Positions 1-6,145 are shown, counted from the first letter of the stretch. The stretch is 9,988 bases of DNA from DAOPKN01 sp035391225 (GCA_035391225.1 DAOPKN010000072.1:1-9988); one strand, 5' to 3'. Notes: generated from the sequence alone by a model not told the origin. Translations and numbers: made by a program.

Positions 1-80
1 AAACTCGTCCAGCTGGCGCACGCGAACAGCGCGAGCACAGCAAACCCTCGAAAAAAGCGGGAACTCTGGGACCGCCGCAC
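1..80 (-). CDS. Possible 5' end of a leftward exported protein or lipoprotein (partial)
   Basis: Reading leftward from a GTG at 80-78, the frame stays open to the window edge. The 26 visible residues have Arg at positions 2, 3, 8 and 11, followed by a short hydrophobic stretch (GFAVLALFA) and a Cys at position 21 in the context L-F-A-C. This looks like a lipoprotein or secretory signal peptide. The in-frame stop upstream is at 95-93, and the only alternative start downstream is a GTG at 38. Against it: the start would lie inside the hairpin repeat, there is no good ribosome binding site upstream, and too little is visible to identify a family. Nothing can be said of its function, and it may be chance. 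Confidence 0.22.
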   Translation of the reverse strand, partial: MRRSQSSRFFRGFAVLALFACASWTS

Positions 81-92
81 CCCAGTGCGGCT
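65..92 (+). repeat. Hairpin repeat, copy 1
   Basis: This 28-bp unit is identical to 9961-9988, and its last 27 bp are the exact reverse complement of 246-272. It contains a perfect 7-bp stem (74-80 with 85-91, GCCGCAC/GTGCGGC) around a CCCA loop, preceded by GGGACC. The base following the stem in this copy is T, then TCATACG, so there is no real T-run and this copy would be a poor terminator. Together with copy 2 it forms an inverted pair around 153 bp that contain no recognisable gene. Confidence 0.85.
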
Positions 93-245
93 TCATACGC
101 GTGCCTGTCGCACACCTGGAAACGGATGGAAGTTGGGACAATAACAAGAGGGTGGAAAACTGGGAAACCAAGCTGCTCTTACGAGAACGAAACGGAGGGC
201 CCGCCATTGGGAAGCGTACTTCTCGTTGCTCCACGTTCTGAAAAG

Positions 246-272
246 AGCCGCACTGGGGTGCGGCGGTCCCAG
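246..272 (-). repeat. Hairpin repeat, copy 2; likely terminator of the YiiX-like gene
   Basis: This is an exact 27-bp reverse complement of 66-92. In the minus-strand direction it begins four bases after the stop codon of the membrane-protein gene. It forms the 7-bp stem (264-258 with 253-247) around the CCCA loop and is followed by TCTTTTC at 246-240. That arrangement fits a Rho-independent terminator for the leftward gene, although the T-run is interrupted. The repeat is therefore either a repeated terminator module or an element that inserts beside gene 3' ends. Confidence 0.8.
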
Positions 273-276
273 GGGG

Positions 277-2130
277 TTATTGTTGCAGGAAGTCCCAGCG
301 GGAGCGTTTCCAGGTTTCGCGGAATGCGCCTTCGCTGGAGCGGAAACCTACTCCTTCTTTCTCGAGGGCGTCGTAGAAGAACACGAGGTCAAGTTCTTGT
401 TTGGGGGTGGAGGCTTCTTCGTCGAATTTCTTGGCGAAATGGTTGGGCGAAAGCATCATGATGCCGTTTGTGGGTTCGAAACGGAAATGGAGTCCTTCCT
501 TGCCGGGTTCGGGGGAATAGGCCTTGTAAATGAGTTCGCTGCAAACCAGTTCGTCGTTGGTCAAGAAGTCAAAGCCGTAATCGTAGGGAACACCGAAGAA
601 CGTGAAGGCTTTTAGTAGGGCAAGCATCACATCTTCTTTCGAAAGCCTGGGGCGCAGGGCCGCCAGGTAATCTACCCGGGCAATGCTTTCCAATGGGTTG
701 ACAACCGCTCCGGCTGCAACCCCTTCCATGATGAAGAAACCGCCTGCATCCAGTATTTGGAAAACCTGGGGAAAATCTTCGCGCAGCACTTCTGGAAATG
801 TCCTTCCATCCGGTGCGGTAATCCCGGAGAAGAAGGCCGAGCATTTCTCGAGGTTTCCCAGGTAAATGCCCGAATGGGTCCAAAAGCCATCGATTCCCAT
901 GTTGGTGACTTGCCAGTTGCTTCTTTTGATTAGCAGGTCTCCGGGTTGCAATTCTTTCTCGATTTGCCGGATCTGGTTGTCTCCGATGAACTTGGTCGTG
1001 CGGAAGCCGTACTCGCGGTGCGTCACCAGGATGCAGATTTCCCTTTGGATGGGGCCCCAGATCCACTCGAATGCCCGTTCCACCCGGAAGAACCAGTAGT
1101 CTTTCACGGATTCTTCCTTCAGGCGCAGCAGCGCAAACAGCAGGTCGTTTTGTTGCTCCAAGAAGGAGAGAAGGCGTGGCGTTCCCGGAAGCAGAGAAGC
1201 GGTGTCCAACGTTGGTTGCAGGTAGAAGAAGAACGAGCGTTCCAGGTTCATCTGCGTGAGGGAGATGTTGTTCAGCGATGCTTCGAGCAGTTCCTCGCGG
1301 AAAGTACGGGGGATCTGTTCGGGATTCGTGGCGGTGAACAGTTGTAGAGTTCCCAGGGCAACCAGGTGGGCGGAGGCGGTGGAGATCAGGAATGACTGGA
1401 TTTCGTGGTTCTCGGGCGAGGGGTCCATGTCGAACGCCGCAAGTTGCCGCTGGCGGATGGAGATCAACGTTTGCTGTAACTCCTGGAAAGCAGCGGGATC
1501 GCTCACGTTTTCCAGCGCTCCGGGGTCGTCCAGCAGTGAGAGCAGGTAGGACAGGTCTTGTTGCTGGGTTTCGAGCGCCTGCGACGCCAAACTGGGAGAG
1601 CGGGCGAAGAAAACGATCTGCTCGGCAAGGAAGCGGGTGATGGGGGCGAAGGTATAGACCCATAGGAACAGGAAAAGACATAGAAAGGTACCGGACAGCA
1701 GCACCGAGAAGAAGGGTTTGGAAAAAAGGACGAGGGGCCGGATGCGCAGGGAGTGCCAGAACCAGAAAAAACCCAGGATGGACCAGCACACCAGGAGCAT
1801 GAACAAGGCGATCAGGGGGTGGAAAGGGTAGAAAAGCTTCCCCCCCACTACCAGTAGGGCGTACAGCGAATGCTTCACCGGAAAAGCCAGCCACGTCCAC
1901 CCTTTTTTTCCCGGGGAGGGGTGCAGCGCCATTTTCCAGGCGTACTGCACGGCCAGAAGGCTCCACCCCGCGAGGAAAAGCAGCATCATCCCGGGATGGA
2001 CCAGGGAAATGCCCCGTTTCTGGTACTCCAGCACCGCCAGCAACATCAGGAAAAGCGCCGCAAGGAACACCACCCGGGAAACCGTCAGGCGGGGAAGAGC
2101 AAGCTTTTTCCGTCTTTTCTGGTTTTGCAT
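277..2130 (-). CDS. Membrane protein with C-terminal permuted papain-like (YiiX/NlpC-P60 type) domain
   Basis: This 617-residue protein has three parts. Residues 1-165 hold about four to five hydrophobic membrane segments (roughly 18-35, 43-66, 85-125, 134-165) after a very basic N-terminus (KRRKK). Residues 170-390 are a mainly helical, Leu/Gln-rich region with no family I recognise. Residues 390-590 match the permuted papain-like fold: PGDLL at 396-400, WTHSGIYLG with candidate catalytic His419, Glu469 in FIMEG, and DELVCSELIYKAY with candidate nucleophile Cys530. In this permuted order the His precedes the Cys, as in the YaeF/YiiX families, which include amidases, peptidases and lipid hydrolases or acyltransferases. 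The substrate is unknown; cell-wall peptide or lipid are both possible. The ATG at 2130 is chosen over the upstream open frame because of its strong ribosome binding site. The gene is divergent from ugpB and ends beside a hairpin repeat. Confidence 0.88.
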   Translation of the reverse strand: MQNQKRRKKLALPRLTVSRVVFLAALFLMLLAVLEYQKRGISLVHPGMMLLFLAGWSLLAVQYAWKMALHPSPGKKGWTWLAFPVKHSLYALLVVGGKLFYPFHPLIALFMLLVCWSILGFFWFWHSLRIRPLVLFSKPFFSVLLSGTFLCLFLFLWVYTFAPITRFLAEQIVFFARSPSLASQALETQQQDLSYLLSLLDDPGALENVSDPAAFQELQQTLISIRQRQLAAFDMDPSPENHEIQSFLISTASAHLVALGTLQLFTATNPEQIPRTFREELLEASLNNISLTQMNLERSFFFYLQPTLDTASLLPGTPRLLSFLEQQNDLLFALLRLKEESVKDYWFFRVERAFEWIWGPIQREICILVTHREYGFRTTKFIGDNQIRQIEKELQPGDLLIKRSNWQVTNMGIDGFWTHSGIYLGNLEKCSAFFSGITAPDGRTFPEVLREDFPQVFQILDAGGFFIMEGVAAGAVVNPLESIARVDYLAALRPRLSKEDVMLALLKAFTFFGVPYDYGFDFLTNDELVCSELIYKAYSPEPGKEGLHFRFEPTNGIMMLSPNHFAKKFDEEASTPKQELDLVFFYDALEKEGVGFRSSEGAFRETWKRSRWDFLQQ

Positions 2131-2133
2131 GTG

Positions 2134-2141
2134 CACCTCCT
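2134..2141 (-). promoter_or_regulatory. Ribosome binding site fixing the start of the YiiX-like gene
   Basis: On the minus strand AGGAGGTG is followed by CAC and then ATG at 2130. This near-perfect Shine-Dalgarno sequence, five bases after AGGAGG, makes the 617-residue reading far more likely than the 34-codon longer open frame starting at 2232, which would also read through the promoter. Confidence 0.9.
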
Positions 2142-2151
2142 GTAGCAGGGG

Positions 2152-2160
2152 ATTATAGCA
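2152..2160 (-). promoter_or_regulatory. Extended -10 promoter for the YiiX-like gene
   Basis: On the minus strand TGC-TATAAT gives a consensus -10 with the TGn extension. The region 17 bases upstream (GGAAAG) is not a recognisable -35 element, so the extended -10 probably carries recognition. Transcription would begin near 2145, giving a leader of only about 15 bases that is almost entirely ribosome binding site. Confidence 0.65.
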
Positions 2161-2177
2161 CGGGAACCGGGAATCTT

Positions 2178-2206
2178 TCCTTGGATTTCTTTCTTGTTTG
2201 TATAAT
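2178..2206 (+). promoter_or_regulatory. Promoter of the ugp genes
   Basis: A perfect TATAAT lies at 2201-2206. The -35 is uncertain: TTGGAT at 2181-2186 is only 14 bases away (17 if the AATAAT at 2204-2209 is used as the -10), while the 17-base position (2178-2183) reads TCCTTG. Transcription should begin near 2213, just before a small hairpin. The -35 regions of this promoter and of the divergent one overlap. Confidence 0.6.
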
Positions 2207-2214
2207 AATGGTTC

Positions 2215-2229
2215 TGGGGAAAAACCCCA
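2215..2229 (+). promoter_or_regulatory. Short inverted repeat at the start of the ugpB leader
   Basis: TGGGG and CCCCA form a perfect 5-bp stem around an AAAAA loop, beginning about nine bases after the -10. It would sit at the 5' end of the mRNA, where it could stabilise the transcript, or act as DNA as a repressor site overlapping the transcription start. It has no T-run and is not a terminator. Confidence 0.4.
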
Positions 2230-2253
2230 CATCTTGTTAAGGGAGGGTCAATC

Positions 2254-3555
2254 GTGAAAAAACTGATCATTGCTCTGCTGGTTTGTGGCCTTGTGTTCGG
2301 GTTGGGATTTGGCAAGATCACGCTAAACTTTTGGCATGCAATGTCGGGGAGTCGGCTGGGAACCGTGGAGGCCATCGTAAATGCCTTTAACGAAGCCAAT
2401 CCTGGGATTGAAGTGGTTCCACAGTTTACCGGTTCCTACGCGGAAACACTGACCAAGGCCATTGCTTCGGTGCGTGCAGGCAATCCGCCACACATCGTGC
2501 AGGTGTACGAAGTTGGCTTGCAGACCATGCTCGACAGCAATGCCATCGTTCCGTTGTACGAGTTTGCGGACCCGGATTACGACTTTGGCGGAATCATCGC
2601 TCCCATTTTGGATTACTACACGGTCAACGGTAAGCTGTATTCCATGCCTTTCAATTCTTCCACGGCCATCCTGTATTTCAACAAGGAGCTTTTCGAAAAA
2701 GCCGGATTGGATACCACCAATCCCCCGGGGACCTTTGCCGAGATCATGGAGGCCGGAAAGAAGCTCGTGGATTCTGGCGTTTGTGCGGGCGGCATTTCTT
2801 TCGGTTGGCCGGCATGGATCTTTGAGCAAATGCATTCCTACCACGGTTTCTTCTACTCCAACAACGAGAACGGACGCACGGGACGCTCCACGGAAGTCTT
2901 TTTCAACCAGCCCTTCGGTGTGGACGTGATGGCCGAATGGATTCGTTGGGCACAAGCGGGGGTTTTCCTGTACGGCGGAAGGGAATACGACGCGAACCAA
3001 GCGTTCTTGACCGGGCAAATCGCCATGCTCATCCAGTCCACTTCTTCCGTGGGATCGATCGAAGCCAAGGCGAACTTCCCCGTGGGAACCACGTTCCTTC
3101 CACGGCTGGAAGGCTACCCCCGGGGCAACTCCGTGATTGGAGGCGCCACCCTCTGGACGATGAAGGGGCATTCCGACGAGGAATACGATGCCATCTGGAA
3201 GTTCTACGAGTTCCTGACGCGCACCGACATGTCCACCAAGTGGCACAAGGAAACGGGGTACTTCCCCTCTACCAACGATGGTGTGAAGAAGCTCATGAAC
3301 GAGGGATGGTTCTCCACCAACCCCAACCACCTCACGGCGTTTTTGCAAATCTTGTCCGGTCAAAAGATGCCCGAATCCCAAGGTGTTGTGCTCGGTAACT
3401 TCGTGACCATCCGGGACATCGTGGATTCCGCCGTGGAAACCGCGGTGCAATACAAGGGTTCTGATCCAGAAAAAGAAGCCCAACGTATCTTGGACGAGGC
3501 TGCAGCCAAAACCAACCAGGTGCTCAAAGACTACGTGATGATGTTCGGAGAGTAG
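2254..3555 (+). CDS. ugpB: Glycerol-3-phosphate ABC transporter substrate-binding protein (UgpB-like)
   Basis: This 433-residue protein should capture glycerol-3-phosphate or glycerophosphodiesters outside the inner membrane and deliver them to the UgpA/UgpE permeases. A signal peptide covers about residues 1-20 (MKK then a hydrophobic core) and has no usable lipobox Cys, so a soluble periplasmic protein is expected. It aligns by eye along its whole length with E. coli UgpB. Positions matching UgpB ligand residues are present: Tyr62 in GSYAETL, Glu86 in VYEVG, the FNSST loop at 133-137, TSSVGS at 263-268, Gly297 in GGATLW, Tyr336 in TGYFP and Arg387 in TIRDIV. These support the glycerol-3-phosphate assignment over a general sugar. 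The start is GTG with GGGAGGG at 2241-2247. The gene is first in the operon. Confidence 0.92.
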   Translation: MKKLIIALLVCGLVFGLGFGKITLNFWHAMSGSRLGTVEAIVNAFNEANPGIEVVPQFTGSYAETLTKAIASVRAGNPPHIVQVYEVGLQTMLDSNAIVPLYEFADPDYDFGGIIAPILDYYTVNGKLYSMPFNSSTAILYFNKELFEKAGLDTTNPPGTFAEIMEAGKKLVDSGVCAGGISFGWPAWIFEQMHSYHGFFYSNNENGRTGRSTEVFFNQPFGVDVMAEWIRWAQAGVFLYGGREYDANQAFLTGQIAMLIQSTSSVGSIEAKANFPVGTTFLPRLEGYPRGNSVIGGATLWTMKGHSDEEYDAIWKFYEFLTRTDMSTKWHKETGYFPSTNDGVKKLMNEGWFSTNPNHLTAFLQILSGQKMPESQGVVLGNFVTIRDIVDSAVETAVQYKGSDPEKEAQRILDEAAAKTNQVLKDYVMMFGE

Positions 3556-3563
3556 TACGTTTC

Positions 3564-3600
3564 GGGCCGGGAAACCGGCCCTTCTTTCCCTTTCTTTCGT
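3564..3600 (+). terminator. Terminator-like hairpin between ugpB and ugpA
   Basis: A perfect 7-bp GC stem, GGGCCGG (3564-3570) with CCGGCCC (3575-3581), closes on a GAAA tetraloop and is followed by the pyrimidine tract TTCTTTCCCTTTCTTTCG. The tract is T-rich but interrupted by C, so termination is likely partial. Placed nine bases after the ugpB stop, it would keep the binding-protein message abundant while letting some transcription reach the permease genes, or protect the upstream mRNA from 3' decay. Confidence 0.7.
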
Positions 3601-3642
3601 ACCATTTGCGATTTCCAAACTTTCGGATGGTGGTGAGGTTCC

Positions 3643-4524
3643 GTGCAGAGGCGTTTTCCGAATCGATGGATGCCCTATCTCTTGCTTCTTCCATCGCTCG
3701 TGGTGGTCGTGGTCTTCTTGGTCATTCCGTCCATTCAATCGGTGTACTTGAGTTTCTTCCGCATGTCCCCCTTTGGAGACAAGATGTTTTTCGTGCAGTG
3801 GCAGAATTTCCAGAACTTGCTGACCTCCAAGGATTACCTGGGAAGCCTGTGGGTCACCCTGGTTTTCGCGGTTTGCGTTGTGGGTCTTGGGCTGTCGCTT
3901 TCCATGCTTCTGGCAGTTCTGCTGAACCAGAAGTTGCGGGGGCTGTACTTCTACCGTACCCTGCTGATTTGGACGTACGCGCTCTCGCCAGCGGTTGCGG
4001 GGGTGATATGGGCGCTGATCTTTTCCCCCTCCAGCGGGCCGTTCAACTACTTTTTGAAGTTGTTGAACATTTCCCCCATCAACTGGATGACCACTCCCTC
4101 GGTGGCGGTTCTGATTATCATCCTTGCCGCAACCTGGAAAATGCTGGGGTACAACATCATCTTTTTCCTGGCGGGGTTGCAAGCCGTGCCCGTGGAATTG
4201 CTGGAAGCCGCCTCCATCGATGGTGCGACCGCAGTACGGAAGTTCTTTCGCATCACCGTGCCCCTGCTTTCGCCCACCACCTTTTTCCTGCTGATCATGA
4301 ACATGTTGTACGCGTTCTTCCAGGTGTTCGGGCTGATCGACGTGATGACAAAGGGGGGGCCGGGGAACGCCACCGAAGTGCTGGTGTACAAGTTGTACAA
4401 GGACGGCTTCGTGCATTTCAACACGGGGCTTGCCGCCGCCCAATCGGTGCTCCTTTTCGTCTTCGTTGCGGTGTTGACCGTTTTCCAGTTCCGGTTCACC
4501 GAGAAAAAAGTGTTCTATTCCTAA
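3643..4524 (+). CDS. ugpA: Glycerol-3-phosphate ABC transporter permease (UgpA-like)
   Basis: This 293-residue inner-membrane permease of the MalF/UgpA family has about six transmembrane helices, the first at about residues 11-35. The cytoplasmic EAA loop, which contacts the ATPase, is at 188-208 (EAASIDGA, then ITVPL). The C-terminal part, with YAFF, the IDVMTKGGPG segment and FRFTEKKV, resembles E. coli UgpA closely, and the length matches the family. The start is GTG with GGTGAGG at 3632-3638. It pairs with the next gene to form the heterodimeric channel for the substrate bound by UgpB. It lies 87 bases after ugpB, across the hairpin. Confidence 0.92.
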   Translation: MQRRFPNRWMPYLLLLPSLVVVVVFLVIPSIQSVYLSFFRMSPFGDKMFFVQWQNFQNLLTSKDYLGSLWVTLVFAVCVVGLGLSLSMLLAVLLNQKLRGLYFYRTLLIWTYALSPAVAGVIWALIFSPSSGPFNYFLKLLNISPINWMTTPSVAVLIIILAATWKMLGYNIIFFLAGLQAVPVELLEAASIDGATAVRKFFRITVPLLSPTTFFLLIMNMLYAFFQVFGLIDVMTKGGPGNATEVLVYKLYKDGFVHFNTGLAAAQSVLLFVFVAVLTVFQFRFTEKKVFYS

Positions 4525-4536
4525 GGGGTGGCGCGT

Positions 4537-5367
4537 ATGACGATCAATCGAAAAAAAGCATTTTGGGTGTATTTCTTCCTGACCGTTGCCCTGGTGGTGA
4601 TCCTGTTTCCCATTTACTACGCGTTGAACATGAGCACGCTTTCGGATAGCGAAGCCTACTCGTATCCTCCGCGCTTTTTGCCGGGCAGTCACCTGTTCCA
4701 GAACCTTTCCCGCGCGTGGAACACCGTGCACATGGGGCGCTTGCTGTTCAACAGCGCGTTCATTTCCGGCACGGTGGCGCTGGCGAAGATCTTCCTGTCC
4801 ATCCTCGCGGCGTTTGCCTTCACCTTCTTCGGGGATTTCAAGGGCAAGTTCTTCTTCTTCGCCATGATCCTCGTGACCCACATGTTGCCGCTGCCGGTTC
4901 GCATCGTTCCCACGTTTGAGCTGATGCAAACCTTCCGCTGGAACAACACCTACTACGCGCTCACCATCCCGTTCTTTGCCAGTGCAACCGGGACGCTGCT
5001 GTTTCGCCAGCTCTTTTTGACCGTCCCCGCTTCGCTGGCGGATGCGGCGCGCATCGACGGGGCGGGGCCGTTGCGTTTCCTGCGCAGCATCCTGGTTCCC
5101 CTTTCCAAGACCAACGTGGGTGCGCTTTTCCTCATCGAGTTCGTGTACATGTGGAACGAGTACCTCTGGCCTTTGATCATCACGAGCTCCAACGACATGC
5201 GCGTGGTGCAAATCGGCCTGAAGATGCTCCTGGCATCCGAAGCCCAAGCCGCGGACTGGAACATCATCATGTCCGGAACCCTGCTGGCGATGTTACCCCC
5301 GCTGATCATCCTGCTGGTGTTCCAAAACACGTTCATGGTCGGGTTCGGGTTGAAGGAAGAGAAGTAA
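4537..5367 (+). CDS. ugpE: Glycerol-3-phosphate ABC transporter permease (UgpE-like)
   Basis: This 276-residue permease of the MalG/UgpE family is the partner of UgpA. Six transmembrane helices are expected, the first at about residues 10-30. The EAA loop is at 169-189, written DAARIDGAGPLR and ending in LVPLS. The stretches RIVPTFELM, LFRQLFLTVP and WNEYLWPL are close to E. coli UgpE. I chose the ATG at 4537 because AAGGGG (4523-4528), overlapping the ugpA stop codon, is eight bases upstream; a GTG at 4528 is in frame but has no room for a ribosome binding site. The overlap of ugpA stop and this site suggests translational coupling. No UgpC-type ATPase gene follows: the next gene is on the opposite strand only 12 bases away. 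Confidence 0.92.
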   Translation: MTINRKKAFWVYFFLTVALVVILFPIYYALNMSTLSDSEAYSYPPRFLPGSHLFQNLSRAWNTVHMGRLLFNSAFISGTVALAKIFLSILAAFAFTFFGDFKGKFFFFAMILVTHMLPLPVRIVPTFELMQTFRWNNTYYALTIPFFASATGTLLFRQLFLTVPASLADAARIDGAGPLRFLRSILVPLSKTNVGALFLIEFVYMWNEYLWPLIITSSNDMRVVQIGLKMLLASEAQAADWNIIMSGTLLAMLPPLIILLVFQNTFMVGFGLKEEK

Positions 5368-5379
5368 GCGTTCCGGGAA

Positions 5380-6024
5380 CTACCGCAGGAAAGGGTTGCT
5401 GTCCAGGACGTGCTGCGCGGATGCAACCTCCATGTGCCCCGGGCAAACCAGCGTGTTACCGGGCTTGGACTCCAGGATGGCCCGCATCTTTTGCAGCGAG
5501 GTTCTCATCTGGTTGGGGTTCGAACCGGGGAGATCCGTTCTCCCGATGGTCTGGGAAAACAGCAGATCCCCGGTGAACAGGACGCGTCCGAAGTCGTACA
5601 CCGCGTCCCCGGGGGAGTGGCCCGGAAGATGGTACACGGTGAAATCCTGCTCCCCGAAGTGGTTCTTTCCATCGCGGATCTCCAAGAAGGAACCCGGTCG
5701 GACGGAGAACGGGTGCGACGTGAACTGGCTCAGGTTGAACGCGGGCTGGGAAAGCCCGGGGCGTGCCTGCGCAAGTAACCCCGTTTCGAAACCCTCCAGT
5801 TCTTCCAGTCCCTGGATATGGTCCATGTGCGTATGGGTGAGAAGGACCCCTTTGTACTTGCGGGGCCCTTTTTTCAAGGCTTGTAGTTGTTGGAGAATTC
5901 CCTGCCCCGGGTCGATCACAAGCAGGGTTTCGCGGAAGAACAGTAGGTAGGAGTTCACGCCCAGTGGAGGTAGCGTGCAAACGTGCAGTTCCAGGTGGTC
6001 GGTTTTCAGGATGCATTCTGGCAT
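5380..6024 (-). CDS. Metallo-beta-lactamase-fold hydrolase, glyoxalase II/YcbL type
   Basis: This 214-residue cytoplasmic enzyme is predicted to hydrolyse a thioester or related ester with a dinuclear metal centre. The full ligand set is visible: HTHMDH at 64-69 (His64, His66, Asp68, His69), His136 in LPGHSPGD, Asp153 in FTGDLLF, and His197 in CPGH. The segment IGRTDLPGSN after the Asp ligand is typical of short glyoxalase II-like proteins such as YcbL, and the length of about 214 residues also fits. The substrate is unknown, since many members of this group do not use glutathione thioesters. The ATG at 6024 follows a strong AGGGGGTG site, so the 20 extra upstream codons are not used. The gene diverges from the acyl operon and converges on ugpE. 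Confidence 0.9.
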   Translation of the reverse strand: MPECILKTDHLELHVCTLPPLGVNSYLLFFRETLLVIDPGQGILQQLQALKKGPRKYKGVLLTHTHMDHIQGLEELEGFETGLLAQARPGLSQPAFNLSQFTSHPFSVRPGSFLEIRDGKNHFGEQDFTVYHLPGHSPGDAVYDFGRVLFTGDLLFSQTIGRTDLPGSNPNQMRTSLQKMRAILESKPGNTLVCPGHMEVASAQHVLDSNPFLR

Positions 6025-6030
6025 ATCTTT

Positions 6031-6038
6031 CACCCCCT
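6031..6038 (-). promoter_or_regulatory. Ribosome binding site of the metallo-hydrolase gene
   Basis: AGGGGGTG on the minus strand lies six bases before the ATG at 6024. It fixes the start there and excludes the longer open frame from 6084. Confidence 0.85.
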
Positions 6039-6044
6039 GGCTCG

Positions 6045-6053
6045 ATTGTACCA
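6045..6053 (-). promoter_or_regulatory. Extended -10 promoter of the metallo-hydrolase gene
   Basis: On the minus strand TGG-TACAAT is a -10 with one mismatch and the TGn extension. No -35 is recognisable at the 17-base position (ACCCCG). Transcription would begin near 6038, so the leader would be about 14 bases and nearly all ribosome binding site, the same design as the promoter at 2152-2160. Confidence 0.5.
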
Positions 6054-6078
6054 GAATTCCGCTTTCCCGGGGTGTATC

Positions 6079-6107
6079 TTGCATTTGGAAAGTTTTTGTG
6101 CTATAAA
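6079..6107 (+). promoter_or_regulatory. Promoter of the acyltransferase-like/ligase/glycosyltransferase operon
   Basis: TTGCAT (6079-6084) and TATAAA (6102-6107) are separated by exactly 17 bases, a good housekeeping sigma-type promoter. The expected transcription start is near 6114, about 32 bases before the TTG start codon. The downstream dyad at 6114-6127 covers that start. Confidence 0.7.
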
Positions 6108-6113
6108 AAAAAG

Positions 6114-6127
6114 AAAATTGGAATTTT
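6114..6127 (+). promoter_or_regulatory. AT-rich dyad over the transcription start, possible operator
   Basis: AAAATT-GG-AATTTT is a perfect 6+6 inverted repeat centred at 6120-6121, directly downstream of the -10 box. That position would suit a dimeric repressor blocking the operon. In an AT-rich leader a chance dyad is quite possible, and I recognise no known operator consensus. Confidence 0.3.
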
Positions 6128-6132
6128 TTGGA

Positions 6133-6139
6133 AGGGGAG
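6133..6139 (+). promoter_or_regulatory. Ribosome binding site deciding a TTG start
   Basis: AGGGGAG lies six bases before the TTG at 6146. The other in-frame TTG at 6128 would have no site in front of it and would place this sequence inside the coding region. Confidence 0.75.
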
Positions 6140-6145
6140 CTTTGC

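Noticed and set aside
93..245. Possible small RNA or small gene between repeat copies 1 and 2
   Set aside because: I found no promoter, no ribosome binding site with a plausible reading frame, and no tRNA-like or other known RNA fold. The open frames here are short and unremarkable.
2131..2232. Longer start for the YiiX-like protein at 2232
   Set aside because: The extra 34 codons cross the promoter and the strong ribosome binding site that serves the ATG at 2130.
4528..4536. GTG start for ugpE at 4528
   Set aside because: It is only three bases after the ugpA stop with no ribosome binding site, whereas the ATG at 4537 has AAGGGG at proper spacing.
3606..4649. 347-codon plus-strand frame over ugpA
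   Set aside because: It runs in another frame of ugpA and has no recognisable domain or ribosome binding site.
2323..5247. 974-codon open frame on the minus strand across the ugp genes
   Set aside because: It is antisense to three clear transporter genes. The translation is a run of His, Gln, Arg and Glu with no domain, as expected from the codon bias of the opposite strand.
5371..5381. GTTCCGGGAAC palindrome between the convergent genes as a terminator
   Set aside because: The usable stem is four pairs with a three-base loop, and there is no T-run on either strand.
6128..6145. TTG start at 6128 for the acyltransferase-like gene
   Set aside because: It has no ribosome binding site upstream and would translate the AGGGGAG that properly serves the TTG at 6146. 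The N-terminal RRxDG remembered from the family also fits 6146.
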